A DNA stretch of 64,000 bases from JANWZL01 sp041640815 (GTDB lineage: Bacteria; Pseudomonadota; Gammaproteobacteria; Burkholderiales; Thiobacillaceae): NCBI GenBank assembly GCA_041640815.1, contig JBEPZO010000002.1, positions 20,896 to 84,895 on the forward strand, in the 5' to 3' direction. Position 1 is the stretch's first letter. Every line of letters starts with the position of its first letter. The notes under the pieces were generated by a model. That model was not told the origin of the DNA, searched no databases, and saw only the letters and a program-made list of their open reading frames with translations. A program made the translations under genes and the position numbers. This document shows, piece after piece, positions 24,271-33,291 of the stretch.

Positions 24271-25956
24271 TTAAGGCAAGGGTTCTGCCACCTTTAGCGA
24301 CAGGTTGTGGGTGTGACCGCCTTCGGTTTGCTCGACCCGATTAGCGTGCAGATGCTCTGGTGTCAGGCTATCGGCCACCCCCTGCATATCGTGCTTGCAG
24401 CTCAGCCGGAAGAGCGCGCCGCCGGCCTTGTCCAGGTAACGCAGGGTGCCGCCGTTGGCCTCTGCCAGCTCGCGTGCAATATACAGCCCCAGGCCCGTGC
24501 CGCGGGAATCGGTAGTATAAAAGGGCTCGAATAGGTGTTTTTGCACCTCGGCCGAGACCGGCTCTCCGTCGTTGAACACGTCGATCAGCACCGTGCCCTC
24601 CGGGGCGGCGACCGTCACCTCGATGCTACCCGGCTGGCGCTTGCAGTAGCGCCAAGCGTTGCGCAGCAGGTTCCAAAGGATCTGCGTCAAGTGCAGGCGA
24701 TCGAAGCGCACATATAGCCCCGCCGGTACGATCAGCCGCACCACCTCCTGCGGCATGCCCTCCGCTTGCGCGAACTCGGCAATGAACTCGCGCAAAAACG
24801 GCTCGATGGGGAGGCGCTCCGGTTGCATGCGATCGCGTCGGTTGAGCGACAACACATCCTCGACCAAGCCATTCAAGCGCTTGGAATTATCATCGATGAT
24901 GCGCGTGAGCCTGGCCATGGTCGGCGTTACCGCCTCCTCCTCGAGGAGCGCCGCCGCCTGCTGGATGGCTGCCAGGGGGTTGCGGATTTCGTGCGCCAGA
25001 TTGGCCGTGAGCCGACCGAGGGCGGCCAGCTTCATGTTCTGCGCCTGCCGCTCCAACTCGGTCACGTCCTCGAGCAGGATCATGGCCCCAGCATTGTGCG
25101 TCGACTCGAGTTGCGTGAAGCGGGCGCGCAGCTGGCGACTATCGCTGCCGACGACGAAAGGCGTTGCGGGGGGAGTGCCAGTGGCGCGCCAGTCGTGCCA
25201 GAGCTTGGCCAGCGCCGGGCAGCAATGTTCCAGGCTGGCATGCGGGAAGATACGGCAGCTGAGCAGCTGCTGCGCGCGGGCGTTGTGCTGCAGGATCTGC
25301 CCCCGGGCATCGACGACCAAGATGCCATCGTCGAGCTGCTGGATCACCCAATCGTTGATCCGGGCCAGGTCCTCGGCCTCGGCGGCCTTCTCGCCAGCCA
25401 GTCGCGCGGAGCTGAGCGCGCCTTTGGCGAGCACGTGCGAAAAACCAGATACCGTGAAAAACCCGATCGCCAATAGGCCGGCGCGCAGATAGCCATCGTC
25501 TCGCCCCTGCCACAGCAGGGCCTGCAAGGTCTGTTCCATCAGCACCGCTAGCGTGCCCATGGCCGCCATCATGAACACCATCCGCGGCTGGGGGTGCATG
25601 CCGGCGGCCGCCATCGCCACGATCATGAGCAGGCCCACACCGCTGGCGTTGCCGCCCGCCAGCGCCATCAGGCTGGTGAGAAAGCACACGTCGGTGCCCA
25701 CGTGCAGGATGAGCTGGTAGGGGAAGGCCGGGCGGCGGGCCGCGAGCCCCCGACCGAGCACCCAGGTCGCCACGCCATAGAGCAGGCCGGCCAGCGTCAG
25801 CCAGCGCGCATCCGCCTGCTCGAGGTGTGAGGCATCGGCATAGAACGGCGCCAGCGCAAAGAACAGCGCCAGGAAGCCGCGAAAGCGGTTGAGGTGATGC
25901 AGCGAGCGCCAAAAGCTGTCGGGATAGTCGGTGATGCCGACCGTAAGGCTCGCCAT
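24271..25956 (-). CDS. pilS: Sensor histidine kinase, PilS type
   Basis: 561 aa. About six hydrophobic segments in the first ~180 residues, then a PAS-like region ('QLDDGILVVDARGQILQHNA'), HisKA with H-box 'LAHEIRNPLAAIQQAA', and HATPase_c with N-box 'LLRNAWRYCKR' and G-box 'STDSRGTGLGLYIARELAE' (TDSRGTGLGLYIARELAE). This layout fits PilS. TGATG coupling to the small upstream gene; pilR follows after 36 bases. Confidence 0.88.
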   Translation of the reverse strand: MASLTVGITDYPDSFWRSLHHLNRFRGFLALFFALAPFYADASHLEQADARWLTLAGLLYGVATWVLGRGLAARRPAFPYQLILHVGTDVCFLTSLMALAGGNASGVGLLMIVAMAAAGMHPQPRMVFMMAAMGTLAVLMEQTLQALLWQGRDDGYLRAGLLAIGFFTVSGFSHVLAKGALSSARLAGEKAAEAEDLARINDWVIQQLDDGILVVDARGQILQHNARAQQLLSCRIFPHASLEHCCPALAKLWHDWRATGTPPATPFVVGSDSRQLRARFTQLESTHNAGAMILLEDVTELERQAQNMKLAALGRLTANLAHEIRNPLAAIQQAAALLEEEAVTPTMARLTRIIDDNSKRLNGLVEDVLSLNRRDRMQPERLPIEPFLREFIAEFAQAEGMPQEVVRLIVPAGLYVRFDRLHLTQILWNLLRNAWRYCKRQPGSIEVTVAAPEGTVLIDVFNDGEPVSAEVQKHLFEPFYTTDSRGTGLGLYIARELAEANGGTLRYLDKAGGALFRLSCKHDMQGVADSLTPEHLHANRVEQTEGGHTHNLSLKVAEPLP

Positions 25957-26180
25957 CAGGCCCCATTCTGGCGGCGGTGTTCTTCACCGCAATAGAAGCG
26001 ACCCCGGCTCAGAATGGCCTCTGACCGGGGCAGATTCACGCCGCAGACATGGCAGCGCACCATGTCCTCGATCTTGGCTTCACCGGGCTGCCGGCTGGGA
26101 GGTTCGCTACGCCGGGCGCTGCTTTTCGCGAGCAGGATGACGACCACGACGACGGCGAGGACCAATAGCCACTTAAGCAC
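25956..26180 (-). CDS. Small membrane-anchored zinc-ribbon-like protein (PP0621-like)
   Basis: 74 aa from a GTG start. A single N-terminal membrane helix ('WLLVLAVVVVVILLA') is followed by a basic linker and 'MVRCHVCGVNLPRSEAI...RFYCGEEH', a CxxC plus Cys/His pattern that could bind zinc. The arrangement resembles the PP0621 family of unknown function. It overlaps the upstream gene by eight bases and pilS by one, so it is likely made with the kinase. Confidence 0.75.
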   Translation of the reverse strand: MLKWLLVLAVVVVVILLAKSSARRSEPPSRQPGEAKIEDMVRCHVCGVNLPRSEAILSRGRFYCGEEHRRQNGA

Positions 26181-26481
26181 GATCGAGCCCGTTCTTGTGC
26201 GTTTCGTTGATGCGCAACAGCAGGTGTTTGAACGGGAAATCGGCGCCGTAGCGGTTGATGGCCTGCATATAGGGCAGGTCGCGACCGGTCGGAAACTGAT
26301 AGGTATCGGCCACCATCTCGTCATACATCTTGCGCAACACGCGATCGAGCAGATCGAGTAGGCCAGACCAGCGTTCCATGTATTCCGGCTCGTACTCGAT
26401 GCTGGCGCGCATCTCGTCGACCTCATAGACGGCCTGGTGCACCAAATCGACGTATTCTTCGTATGTAGTCGGTTTCTTCAT
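26173..26481 (-). CDS. Conserved-looking small protein of unknown function
   Basis: 102 aa, acidic and helical, no membrane segment: 'KPTTYEEYVDLVHQAVYEVD', then 'YMERWSGLLDLLDRVLRKMY', then 'PFKHLLLRINETHKNGLD'. I do not recognise a characterised family. It is the first gene of a four-gene leftward unit ending in pilR, with an eight-base overlap to the next gene, so a link to the PilSR system is possible but unproven. Confidence 0.75.
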   Translation of the reverse strand: MKKPTTYEEYVDLVHQAVYEVDEMRASIEYEPEYMERWSGLLDLLDRVLRKMYDEMVADTYQFPTGRDLPYMQAINRYGADFPFKHLLLRINETHKNGLDRA

Positions 26482-26614
26482 GGCTCAAGCACGGTGGATC
26501 AGATCGGATTGCAATATACCGCAAACTTGCTTGACCGATGCGAGGGGGGACAGTCCTGCACGATTGTGCCTCGCCTCCCAACGACATCGCTTAGATACCG
26601 TGCAGATGTACCGG

Positions 26615-26641
26615 CTTGACTTCTCCCGCACCTGTACCCAT
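26615..26641 (+). promoter_or_regulatory. Candidate heat-shock (sigma-32) promoter of hsp20
   Basis: CTTGAC (26615-26620), 15 bases, then ACCCAT followed by GT (26636-26643). This compares with CTTGAA-N13/14-CCCCATnT. The spacer is one base long. Transcription would start about 95 bases before the hsp20 ATG. Confidence 0.45.
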
Positions 26642-26742
26642 GTTCAGAATAATTGCCATACCTACTACCACATGTAATCCCTGCCTCTCAAGGATACCTC
26701 GGGTAGGAGTTAAGAGTGAGTCTGATAGAGGAGGAACAAGCG

Positions 26743-27324
26743 ATGACCATCGATCTCAAAAAGTGGGTGCCTTGGAACTGGTTTAAAAAAGAGCAGGACA
26801 GTGGCCAAGCAGAGGCAAACCTGCCGGTGTCCAAAACTCAAACACCTACTCCCCTGCCGCCGGCATCCCTCGATCCCTTATTGCAGCTGCACCGTGAAGT
26901 CGATCGCCTGTTCGAAGACATGTTCCGCGGCTTTGGCCTGTCCTGGCCGCGCCTTGCCTTGCCTGCCCTCCCCTCGGACTGGCAGGGCATGCTGCGCCCG
27001 GCCTTGGACATCGAGGAGACGGACAAGCAGTATCGCATTACGCTGGAGGTGCCAGGCGTGGACGAGAAAGACATCCAGCTCACGTTAGAGGACGACGTGC
27101 TTTGGATCCGCGGCGAGAAGCGCCAAGAGCAAGAGCACAAGGATGCCCACTACCATTGTGTCGAGCGGCGCTACGGCAGCTTCCAGCGCGCGCTCAACCT
27201 GCCGGAGGACGCCGATCAGGAGGCGATCAAGGCCAGCTTCAAAAACGGCGTGTTGACCATCAGTATCGGCAAGCGCGCACAGGCGGTAGCGGAGCGCGGC
27301 CGGCGAATCCCGATCAACGCCTAG
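26743..27324 (+). CDS. Hsp20 family small heat-shock protein
   Basis: 193 aa from the ATG at 26743, chosen because GAGGAGGAA lies six bases upstream; the frame is open from 26716. The N-terminal arm is followed by an alpha-crystallin domain: 'RPALDIEETDKQYRITLEVP', 'EDDVLWIRGEKRQEQ', 'RRYGSFQRALNLPEDAD', 'FKNGVLTISIGK', ending in the oligomerisation motif IPI. ATP-independent holdase in the cytoplasm. Convergent with an FtsH gene 112 bases away. Confidence 0.93.
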   Translation: MTIDLKKWVPWNWFKKEQDSGQAEANLPVSKTQTPTPLPPASLDPLLQLHREVDRLFEDMFRGFGLSWPRLALPALPSDWQGMLRPALDIEETDKQYRITLEVPGVDEKDIQLTLEDDVLWIRGEKRQEQEHKDAHYHCVERRYGSFQRALNLPEDADQEAIKASFKNGVLTISIGKRAQAVAERGRRIPINA

Positions 27325-27436
27325 CGGCCTGCCGTTTGCCGCACCGGCTTGCGGCGGACGTGCTGCCGTTCTCGCCATGGCGCATTAACGGCATCCGGTA
27401 GGGGGCTTGCGCGCCTGGCGTTGCCCCCGCCGGGCA

Positions 27437-29260
27437 TCAGTCTTCGGCCGGTTTCAGGCCTTGGGTGAGCGCGGCGATCTCTTCCACTTCGAGGGTCTCT
27501 TTGGCCAACAGCGCCTGCGCACCCTGCTCCAAGATGGCGCGGTTCTCCGTCAGGATGCGCATGGTGCGTGCAAACGCCTCCATGATGATGGCGCGGATGG
27601 CGGCATCGATACGGGCCTGGGTCGACTCGGCCACCCGGCAGCCCCCCGCCACCGGCTCCTGCACATCGAGAAAGCGCGGGCGCTGCGCCTCGAAGGCGAT
27701 ATAGCCGAGCTCCTCGTTCATACCATAGCGGGTGATCATGTCGCGGGCGATGTCGGTCGCACGCGCCAGATCGTCGGCCGCCCCGGTGGAGAGCTCGCCG
27801 AGGACGAGCTTCTCGGCGGCACGGCCACCGAGGAGAACGGCGATCTTGTTTTCCAGCTCGCGCCGCGTCATCAGAAAGCGATCCTCTGTCGGCCGCTGCA
27901 GCGTATAGCCCAAAGCGCCAACACCGCGCGGCACGATGGAGATCTTGTGCACCGGGTCGCTACCGGGCAGGGCCAGCGCCACCAGGGCATGCCCGATCTC
28001 GTGATAGGCCACCGTACGCCGCTCGCGCTCGTTGAGCACGCGGTTTTTGCGCTCCAGCCCAGCGACGATGCGCTCGAAGGCGGCGGTAAAGTCGGCCATC
28101 GCCACCGCTTCGGCCTTGCGCCGCGTGGCGGTAAGGGCGGCCTCGTTGATCAAGTTCGCCAGATCGGCACCGGAAAAACCGGTCGTCAGGGCGGCGACCT
28201 CTTCCAGCTTGACATCCGGGGCAAGCTTGACCTTGCGCGCATGCACTTGCAGGATAGCCAGTCGGCCTTTCTTGTCCGGCCGGTCGACCAAGACCTGGCG
28301 GTCGAAACGACCGGCGCGCAACAGGGCGGGATCCAGGATCTCCGGGCGGTTGGTGGCGGCGAGGATGATCAGGCCGACGGAGCTATCGAAGCCGTCCATT
28401 TCGGTGAGCAGCTGGTTCAAGGTCTGCTCGCGCTCGTCGTGACCGCCGACCGGCCCGGCGGCACCGCGCGCGCGGCCCAGGGCATCGAGCTCATCGATGA
28501 AGATGATCGCCGGGGCGCGCTGCCGCGCCTGCTCGAACAGGTCGCGCACCCGCGCCGCGCCGACGCCGACGAACATCTCGACGAATTCCGAGCCGGAGAT
28601 GGAAAAGAAAGGCACCCCCGCCTCGCCGGCCACCGCCTTGGCCAGCAGCGTCTTGCCGGTGCCAGGGGGGCCGACGAGTAGTACGCCTTTGGGGATCCGC
28701 GCCCCGAGCCGGCCGTATTCCTGGGGGTGCTTGAGGAAATCCACCACCTCCGCCAGCTCCGCCTTCGCCTCGTCGACGCCGGCGACGTCGGCGAAGGTCA
28801 CGCCCGTGTCCTGCTCGACGTAGACCCGCGCCCGACTCTTGCCGATGTTCATGAAGCCGCCCATGCCCTGCCGCTCGGCAAACTTGCGAAAGAGGAAAAA
28901 CCACACGGCGAAAAAGGCCACGGCGGGCAGGACCCAGGAGAGCACGTCACGCAGCAAGGTGCTCTCGATCACCCGTGTGTACGGGACACCGTACTGTCCT
29001 AGGCGGGCGGCGAGCTCGGGCTCGACGCGGTTGGCCACGATCACCGTCTTCCCTTGTGCATCGGGTGACTTGAGCCTACCGGTCAAGGTGAGGTCCCGCA
29101 CCACCACCTCCGCCACCCGCCCCTCTTTCAGGGCCTGCTCGAATTCGCTATAGGGTACGGGCTGGACGGTGCTGGTCGTCTGCCACCAACTCTGCAACGT
29201 AAGCAGGAGCAATAGCGCGATCAGCCAATAGCCCAAGTTCCATGTCTGTTGCTTGTTCAT
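27437..29260 (-). CDS. ftsH: FtsH-type ATP-dependent zinc metalloprotease
   Basis: 607 aa. Two membrane helices (about 11-25 and 106-125) flank a periplasmic domain. The AAA+ module follows, with Walker A GPPGTGKT (197-204), Walker B IIFIDE (252-257), the pore loop and SRH, then the M41 protease with HEIGH (420-424). Degrades unfolded or unassembled membrane proteins. The usual housekeeping neighbours (rrmJ, folP, glmM) are missing, so this is probably a second FtsH copy. The facing hsp20 gene suggests a stress role. Confidence 0.92.
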   Translation of the reverse strand: MNKQQTWNLGYWLIALLLLLTLQSWWQTTSTVQPVPYSEFEQALKEGRVAEVVVRDLTLTGRLKSPDAQGKTVIVANRVEPELAARLGQYGVPYTRVIESTLLRDVLSWVLPAVAFFAVWFFLFRKFAERQGMGGFMNIGKSRARVYVEQDTGVTFADVAGVDEAKAELAEVVDFLKHPQEYGRLGARIPKGVLLVGPPGTGKTLLAKAVAGEAGVPFFSISGSEFVEMFVGVGAARVRDLFEQARQRAPAIIFIDELDALGRARGAAGPVGGHDEREQTLNQLLTEMDGFDSSVGLIILAATNRPEILDPALLRAGRFDRQVLVDRPDKKGRLAILQVHARKVKLAPDVKLEEVAALTTGFSGADLANLINEAALTATRRKAEAVAMADFTAAFERIVAGLERKNRVLNERERRTVAYHEIGHALVALALPGSDPVHKISIVPRGVGALGYTLQRPTEDRFLMTRRELENKIAVLLGGRAAEKLVLGELSTGAADDLARATDIARDMITRYGMNEELGYIAFEAQRPRFLDVQEPVAGGCRVAESTQARIDAAIRAIIMEAFARTMRILTENRAILEQGAQALLAKETLEVEEIAALTQGLKPAED

Positions 29261-29425
29261 CTCTTGCCGCGGTATTAAGAGGTGGGATGTTTAAGCCTAA
29301 CATGCCTTCCAGCACCTAGGAGGACAACTGCGCTTGGCAGGCGGTGACGGTAGGCGTGGCCAGCATCCTGGCCAAGCTGATACCTGCTTGCCTGCCGCCC
29401 GTAGCGTAGCGGCGGCCTAAACGCA

Positions 29426-29447
29426 AAGCGGGGCTCAGGCCCCGCTT
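29426..29447 (-). terminator. Rho-independent-like terminator of qmoAB-hdrCB
   Basis: Perfect 9-bp stem AAGCGGGGC / GCCCCGCTT with a 4-base loop, 27 bases past the hdrB stop, followed on the minus strand by TTTGCGTTT-like sequence. A second 7-bp hairpin lies just beyond, at 29357-29374. Confidence 0.75.
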
Positions 29448-29473
29448 AGGCGATGAAGGTTGGATGACGGCAA

Positions 29474-30370
29474 CTACTTGCTCGCAAATTCCTCGAGCTT
29501 CCTGGCGCGGATGACGTTGCCATCCAGGCCCGCCTCCTTGGCCGTACCGCCATAGGCGAGCACCATCAGCTGCGAGTAATACAGCACCGGCATGTTGAAC
29601 TTGGTGCCGTACTTCTTGTTGATCTGGCCCTGATAGAGCTCGGTGTTGGCCTGGCACAGGGGACAGGGGGTGACCAGCATCTCGGCACCGTTGTCGTAGG
29701 CGCTCTCGATGATGTCCTTGATCTGGGCCTGGGCCTTCTCGGGCTCGGAGAAGGCGAGCGCGCCGCCGCAGCAGGTGACCTTCTGGTCATAGGGCACCGC
29801 CTCACCGCCCATGGTCTCGATCAATTTATCCAGGTAGACCGGGTTTTCGAAGCTCTCACCGTGGATGCCGAAGGGGCGGTTGGTCTGGCAGCCGACGTAG
29901 CCGGCGAATTTCATGCCCTCGAGGGGCTTTTTCACCGGTTTTTTCAGCTCTTCATAGCCAAAGTCCTCGATCAGCACCTCCACCATGTGCCTGACCTGGG
30001 GGATGACCTTGATCTGCAGCCCCGCCTCCTTGAGCGCCTCCTGCGTGTCGGCCAACAAGGCGGAGTTGTGCTCGAGCCGCTCCTTGGTCTCCCGCGCCCC
30101 GAGCCAGCAGGCGGCACAGGTGGCGACGATGTCCTGGCCCGGCAGATGCGTCTCGGCAAGGGCGAAGTTGCGCGCGTTCATCACGTGCCGCGGCAGTTCG
30201 CCAGACTCGGCATAGCTGATGGAGGCGCCGCAGCAGTTCCAGTCGGGGATCTCGGTGAGCTTGATGTCCAGCGTCTTGCACATCGCCTCCACCGAGGTCA
30301 GGTAGTTGGAGGCGGATGCGCCTTTCTGCGAAGAGCAGCCGGGGTAGAAAGCGTATTCCTTGCGTGCCAT
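29474..30370 (-). CDS. hdrB: HdrB-like subunit of the Qmo/Hdr complex
   Basis: 298 aa. Two CCG domains: 'YPGCSSQKG...WNCCGAS...CAACWLG' and 'GCQTNRPFG...TCCGGALAF...CPLCQAN'. In true heterodisulfide reductase these ligate the noncubane [4Fe-4S] clusters. In sulfur oxidisers and some sulfate reducers, HdrB and HdrC replace the QmoC membrane subunit in the complex that exchanges electrons with AprBA. Last gene of the operon, 12 bases after hdrC. Confidence 0.9.
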   Translation of the reverse strand: MARKEYAFYPGCSSQKGASASNYLTSVEAMCKTLDIKLTEIPDWNCCGASISYAESGELPRHVMNARNFALAETHLPGQDIVATCAACWLGARETKERLEHNSALLADTQEALKEAGLQIKVIPQVRHMVEVLIEDFGYEELKKPVKKPLEGMKFAGYVGCQTNRPFGIHGESFENPVYLDKLIETMGGEAVPYDQKVTCCGGALAFSEPEKAQAQIKDIIESAYDNGAEMLVTPCPLCQANTELYQGQINKKYGTKFNMPVLYYSQLMVLAYGGTAKEAGLDGNVIRARKLEEFASK

Positions 30371-30382
30371 GTCGAATCCTCC

Positions 30383-31024
30383 TTACGCGGCTGCCGCCTT
30401 GGCCGCCTTGCGCTTGGCCTCCAGCTCCCTGGCCTTGGCCAGCATCTTCTGGATGCCGTTGACGTCCTTGCACTTGTGGCCGCCGCCCAAGGCCTCGAAG
30501 AGGTTGAGCCGCTTGGCCTTCAGCAGGCCGAGCGCCACGTCCTTCATCTCCAGCCCCTTCTTGATGCCGGCCAGGAAGCCGTCCTTGAAATACAGCGCCT
30601 GGGTGAACTTGAGCTCGTTGACGCGTCCGGTCTTGGTGCAGTTGTTCCAGAACGTCTTCGACAGATGCAGCGTGGGCTGCATCTTGGGGGCGAGGCCCAA
30701 GCGATAGGCGTATTCGGCGATGCCGTGCATGATGTGGGTGATGGGCAGCTTCCTGGGGCAGCGCACATAGCAGTTGTAGCAGGAGGTGCACATCCACATC
30801 GAGTTGGAGGTGAGCACCTCCTCCCGCTTGCCCGCCCGGATCATCATGAAGATCTCCTGTGGCGGGTGGTCCCAGCCGGAGTGGAAATGGGTCGGGCAAG
30901 AGCCAGAGCACACGCCGCACTGCATGCACATCTTGACCCATTCGCCCATCTCGGCCTGTTCCTCGATCTCCTTGAGGAAGTTGTTCTTGTAGCGGGCGGC
31001 CATCTGTTGGTTGAGATTGCTCAT
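30383..31024 (-). CDS. hdrC: HdrC-like ferredoxin subunit of the Qmo/Hdr complex
   Basis: 213 aa. Two classic [4Fe-4S] motifs: Cys33-36-39-43 (CMQCGVCSGSCP) and Cys79-82-85-89 (CTSCYNCYVRCP). A C-terminal Lys/Ala-rich helix ends the protein. No transmembrane helices, unlike QmoC, whose N-terminal part it otherwise corresponds to. Passes electrons between QmoAB and HdrB. It starts 14 bases after qmoB. Confidence 0.9.
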   Translation of the reverse strand: MSNLNQQMAARYKNNFLKEIEEQAEMGEWVKMCMQCGVCSGSCPTHFHSGWDHPPQEIFMMIRAGKREEVLTSNSMWMCTSCYNCYVRCPRKLPITHIMHGIAEYAYRLGLAPKMQPTLHLSKTFWNNCTKTGRVNELKFTQALYFKDGFLAGIKKGLEMKDVALGLLKAKRLNLFEALGGGHKCKDVNGIQKMLAKARELEAKRKAAKAAAA

Positions 31025-31038
31025 TTGCGCCTCCTGCC

Positions 31039-33291
31039 TCAGAAGCCCTTGAAGGGGGATAGGCCGATCTCCTGGATCTTCGCCGCATAGGCGTTGATCT
31101 TCTCCGGCAGGGTGTCGATGTCGGTGATAGCCACCTCCACATCGAGCACCCGCTCCTGCTCGAGATTCATCCCCTTCAGGGTGTCATAGACCTTGGACAT
31201 GCGGTAGCGGCCCAGCTCCGAGCCCTTGACGAAGTGACACTGGTAGTCCTCGCCGTGCTTGCAGCCCATGAGCATGACACCGTCGTAGCCGGAGTTGAGG
31301 GCATCGGTGATCCAGATGGTGTTGACCGAGCCCAAGCAGCGCACGGGTATGGCGCGCACGAAGGCGGAGTATTCCTTCCGGTTCATGGCCGCCATGTCCA
31401 GGGCCGGGTAGGCATCGTTTTCGCAGGCGAGGATCAAGATGCGTGGCTTGCCGGAGAACTCGTCCGGGATGTTGACCGCCTTGATCTGGGCGCCGACCGT
31501 GTTGATCGAATAGTTCTCGAACGAGATCACCCGCACCGGGCAGGCGCCCATGCAGGTGCCGCAACGACGGCAGCGGCTTTCGTTGAACAGCGGAAAGCGT
31601 TTCTCGTCCTCGTCGATGGCGCCAAACGGGCACTCGACCGTGCAGCGCTTGCATTGCGTGCACCCCTCCAGGCGCGCCGTGGGGAAGGAGAGGTCGCCGG
31701 AGCGCGGGTGTGCGGCGCGCCCCAGGCCTGCGTTCTCCATCGCTTGGATCGCCTTCATCGCCGCGCCAGTGGCATCTTCGATGGCCTGGGCGATATCCAT
31801 CGGCCGGCGCACCGGGCCGGCGGCATAGATGCCGGTGCGGCGGGTCTCATAGGGGAAGCAGATGAAATGGCTGTCGGTAAAGCCCCACTTGAACTGCGGG
31901 ATGTCCGGCCCCTGGCGATAGGCGAGGTTCAGGATGGACACCGGTTTCTCCTCCACCACCGCCGCCGTCTGCCCCCCCTCTTCGGCCTTGGCCTCGCCCT
32001 CGGCCGCAGCCACGGCGTCGATGTTCACGCCGGAATTGGGCACCACACCGGTGGCCAGCACCACCAGGTCAGCCTCGATCTGGGCGTTGCGGTCGTCGAG
32101 GATGAGGTCGTGGAACTTGACCGTGCAGCCCTCGCCAGTGGGCACCACTTCGGACACCACGCCCTTGGCGAAGATCACCCCCTTGTTCTGGGCCGAGCGG
32201 TAGAAGTCTTCGCCATTGCCAGGGGTCCTCAAGTCGGTGTACAGCACCACCGCATCCACGTCCGGGTTGGCGTCCTTGAAATACATCGCCTGCTTGATGC
32301 TGGTGTTACAGCAATAACCGGAGCAGTAGGGCAGGTGCTCGCCGCTGGCATCGCGCTGGCCGGCGCATTGCACGAAGACGACCGACTTGACTTCCTTGCC
32401 ATCGGCGCGCTTGATCGGCCCGCCTTGGGCTGCGCGGGCGAGCGCCTCCAGCCCGGCCTGGTCGACGACATGCGGGGTCTTGCCGTAACCCAGGTGCGGC
32501 AGCTTGTTGGCGTCATATAGATTGAAGCCGGTGGCCTGGACGATGGCGCCGATGTCCTCGGTCACCGTCGGCCCGCTCTCCATGGCGATGTCGACCTTGA
32601 AGCGGCCGGGTGCACCGGCGGTCTTGGCGATGGTCGAATTGAGATAGACCTTGATGTTGGGATCGGCCTCGATGCTCGCCACCAGATCGGCCACGCCGTT
32701 GTCTTCGGGCGACTTGAACGGCTCGCGCGTCGGCACCCGCTTGTAGAGCTTGGCCGCCCAGCCGCCCAGCGCGCCGGTCTTCTCCACCAGCACGACCTTG
32801 TAGCCGGCCTTGGAGGCCTCCAGGGCGGCGGTCATGCCCGTAATACCCCCGCCCACGACGAGCAGGGTCTTGCTCGTACCGGTGTTCGGATTACCAGAGG
32901 GCTGCGTCATGGCCTTGACCTCGGCGCAAGCCATGCGCACGTAGTCCTCGGCCATCTCCTGCGTCGTCTCGCGCGCCTCTTCGGTATCGGGCCGTACCCA
33001 GATCACCCCCTCGCGCAGGTTGCCGCGGGAGATGGCGGTGGTCGGGAAGTTGAAGGCCTCGGTCTTGGCGCGGCGCGAGCAGGCGCAGATGGCGGCATGG
33101 GTGACGCCGGCGTCGATGTCGGCCTTGATCATCGCCACGCCCTCGGCGGAGCACAGGAAAGGATGGGTCCTGACGACCTGCATCTTGCCTTCCTTCTTGG
33201 CGACGGCCTCCAGGGCGGCGATGTCCAACCGCTCGCCCAGACCACAGCCGGAACAGATATATGCAGCGTGTTTTTTCTCAGACATGCTCAA
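31039..33291 (-). CDS. qmoB: QmoB: HdrA/MvhD-like flavoprotein
   Basis: 750 aa. The N-terminal Cys-bearing domain ('YICSGCGLGERLDI', 'CACSRRA') precedes an FAD domain ('LLVVGGGITGMTAALEASKA'). Two [4Fe-4S] motifs follow (CTQCKRCTVECP and CRRCGTCMGACP), then a C-terminal MvhD-like domain ('LACENDAYPALDMA', 'VRCLGSVNTIWITDAL', 'MLMGCKHGEDYQC'). This domain order is that of QmoB. It belongs to the quinone-interacting oxidoreductase that links AprBA to the respiratory chain. Overlaps qmoA by four bases. Confidence 0.93.
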   Translation of the reverse strand: MSMSEKKHAAYICSGCGLGERLDIAALEAVAKKEGKMQVVRTHPFLCSAEGVAMIKADIDAGVTHAAICACSRRAKTEAFNFPTTAISRGNLREGVIWVRPDTEEARETTQEMAEDYVRMACAEVKAMTQPSGNPNTGTSKTLLVVGGGITGMTAALEASKAGYKVVLVEKTGALGGWAAKLYKRVPTREPFKSPEDNGVADLVASIEADPNIKVYLNSTIAKTAGAPGRFKVDIAMESGPTVTEDIGAIVQATGFNLYDANKLPHLGYGKTPHVVDQAGLEALARAAQGGPIKRADGKEVKSVVFVQCAGQRDASGEHLPYCSGYCCNTSIKQAMYFKDANPDVDAVVLYTDLRTPGNGEDFYRSAQNKGVIFAKGVVSEVVPTGEGCTVKFHDLILDDRNAQIEADLVVLATGVVPNSGVNIDAVAAAEGEAKAEEGGQTAAVVEEKPVSILNLAYRQGPDIPQFKWGFTDSHFICFPYETRRTGIYAAGPVRRPMDIAQAIEDATGAAMKAIQAMENAGLGRAAHPRSGDLSFPTARLEGCTQCKRCTVECPFGAIDEDEKRFPLFNESRCRRCGTCMGACPVRVISFENYSINTVGAQIKAVNIPDEFSGKPRILILACENDAYPALDMAAMNRKEYSAFVRAIPVRCLGSVNTIWITDALNSGYDGVMLMGCKHGEDYQCHFVKGSELGRYRMSKVYDTLKGMNLEQERVLDVEVAITDIDTLPEKINAYAAKIQEIGLSPFKGF

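Noticed and set aside
26642..26742. RNA thermometer in the hsp20 leader
   Set aside because: A ~95-base leader would fit a ROSE-type element, but I could not find a convincing anti-Shine-Dalgarno pairing with GAGGAGG; RNA folding would be needed.
27407..28681. 424-codon rightward frame opposite ftsH
   Set aside because: Antisense of FtsH codons; no RBS or domain, and it would cover the convergent hsp20-ftsH gap.
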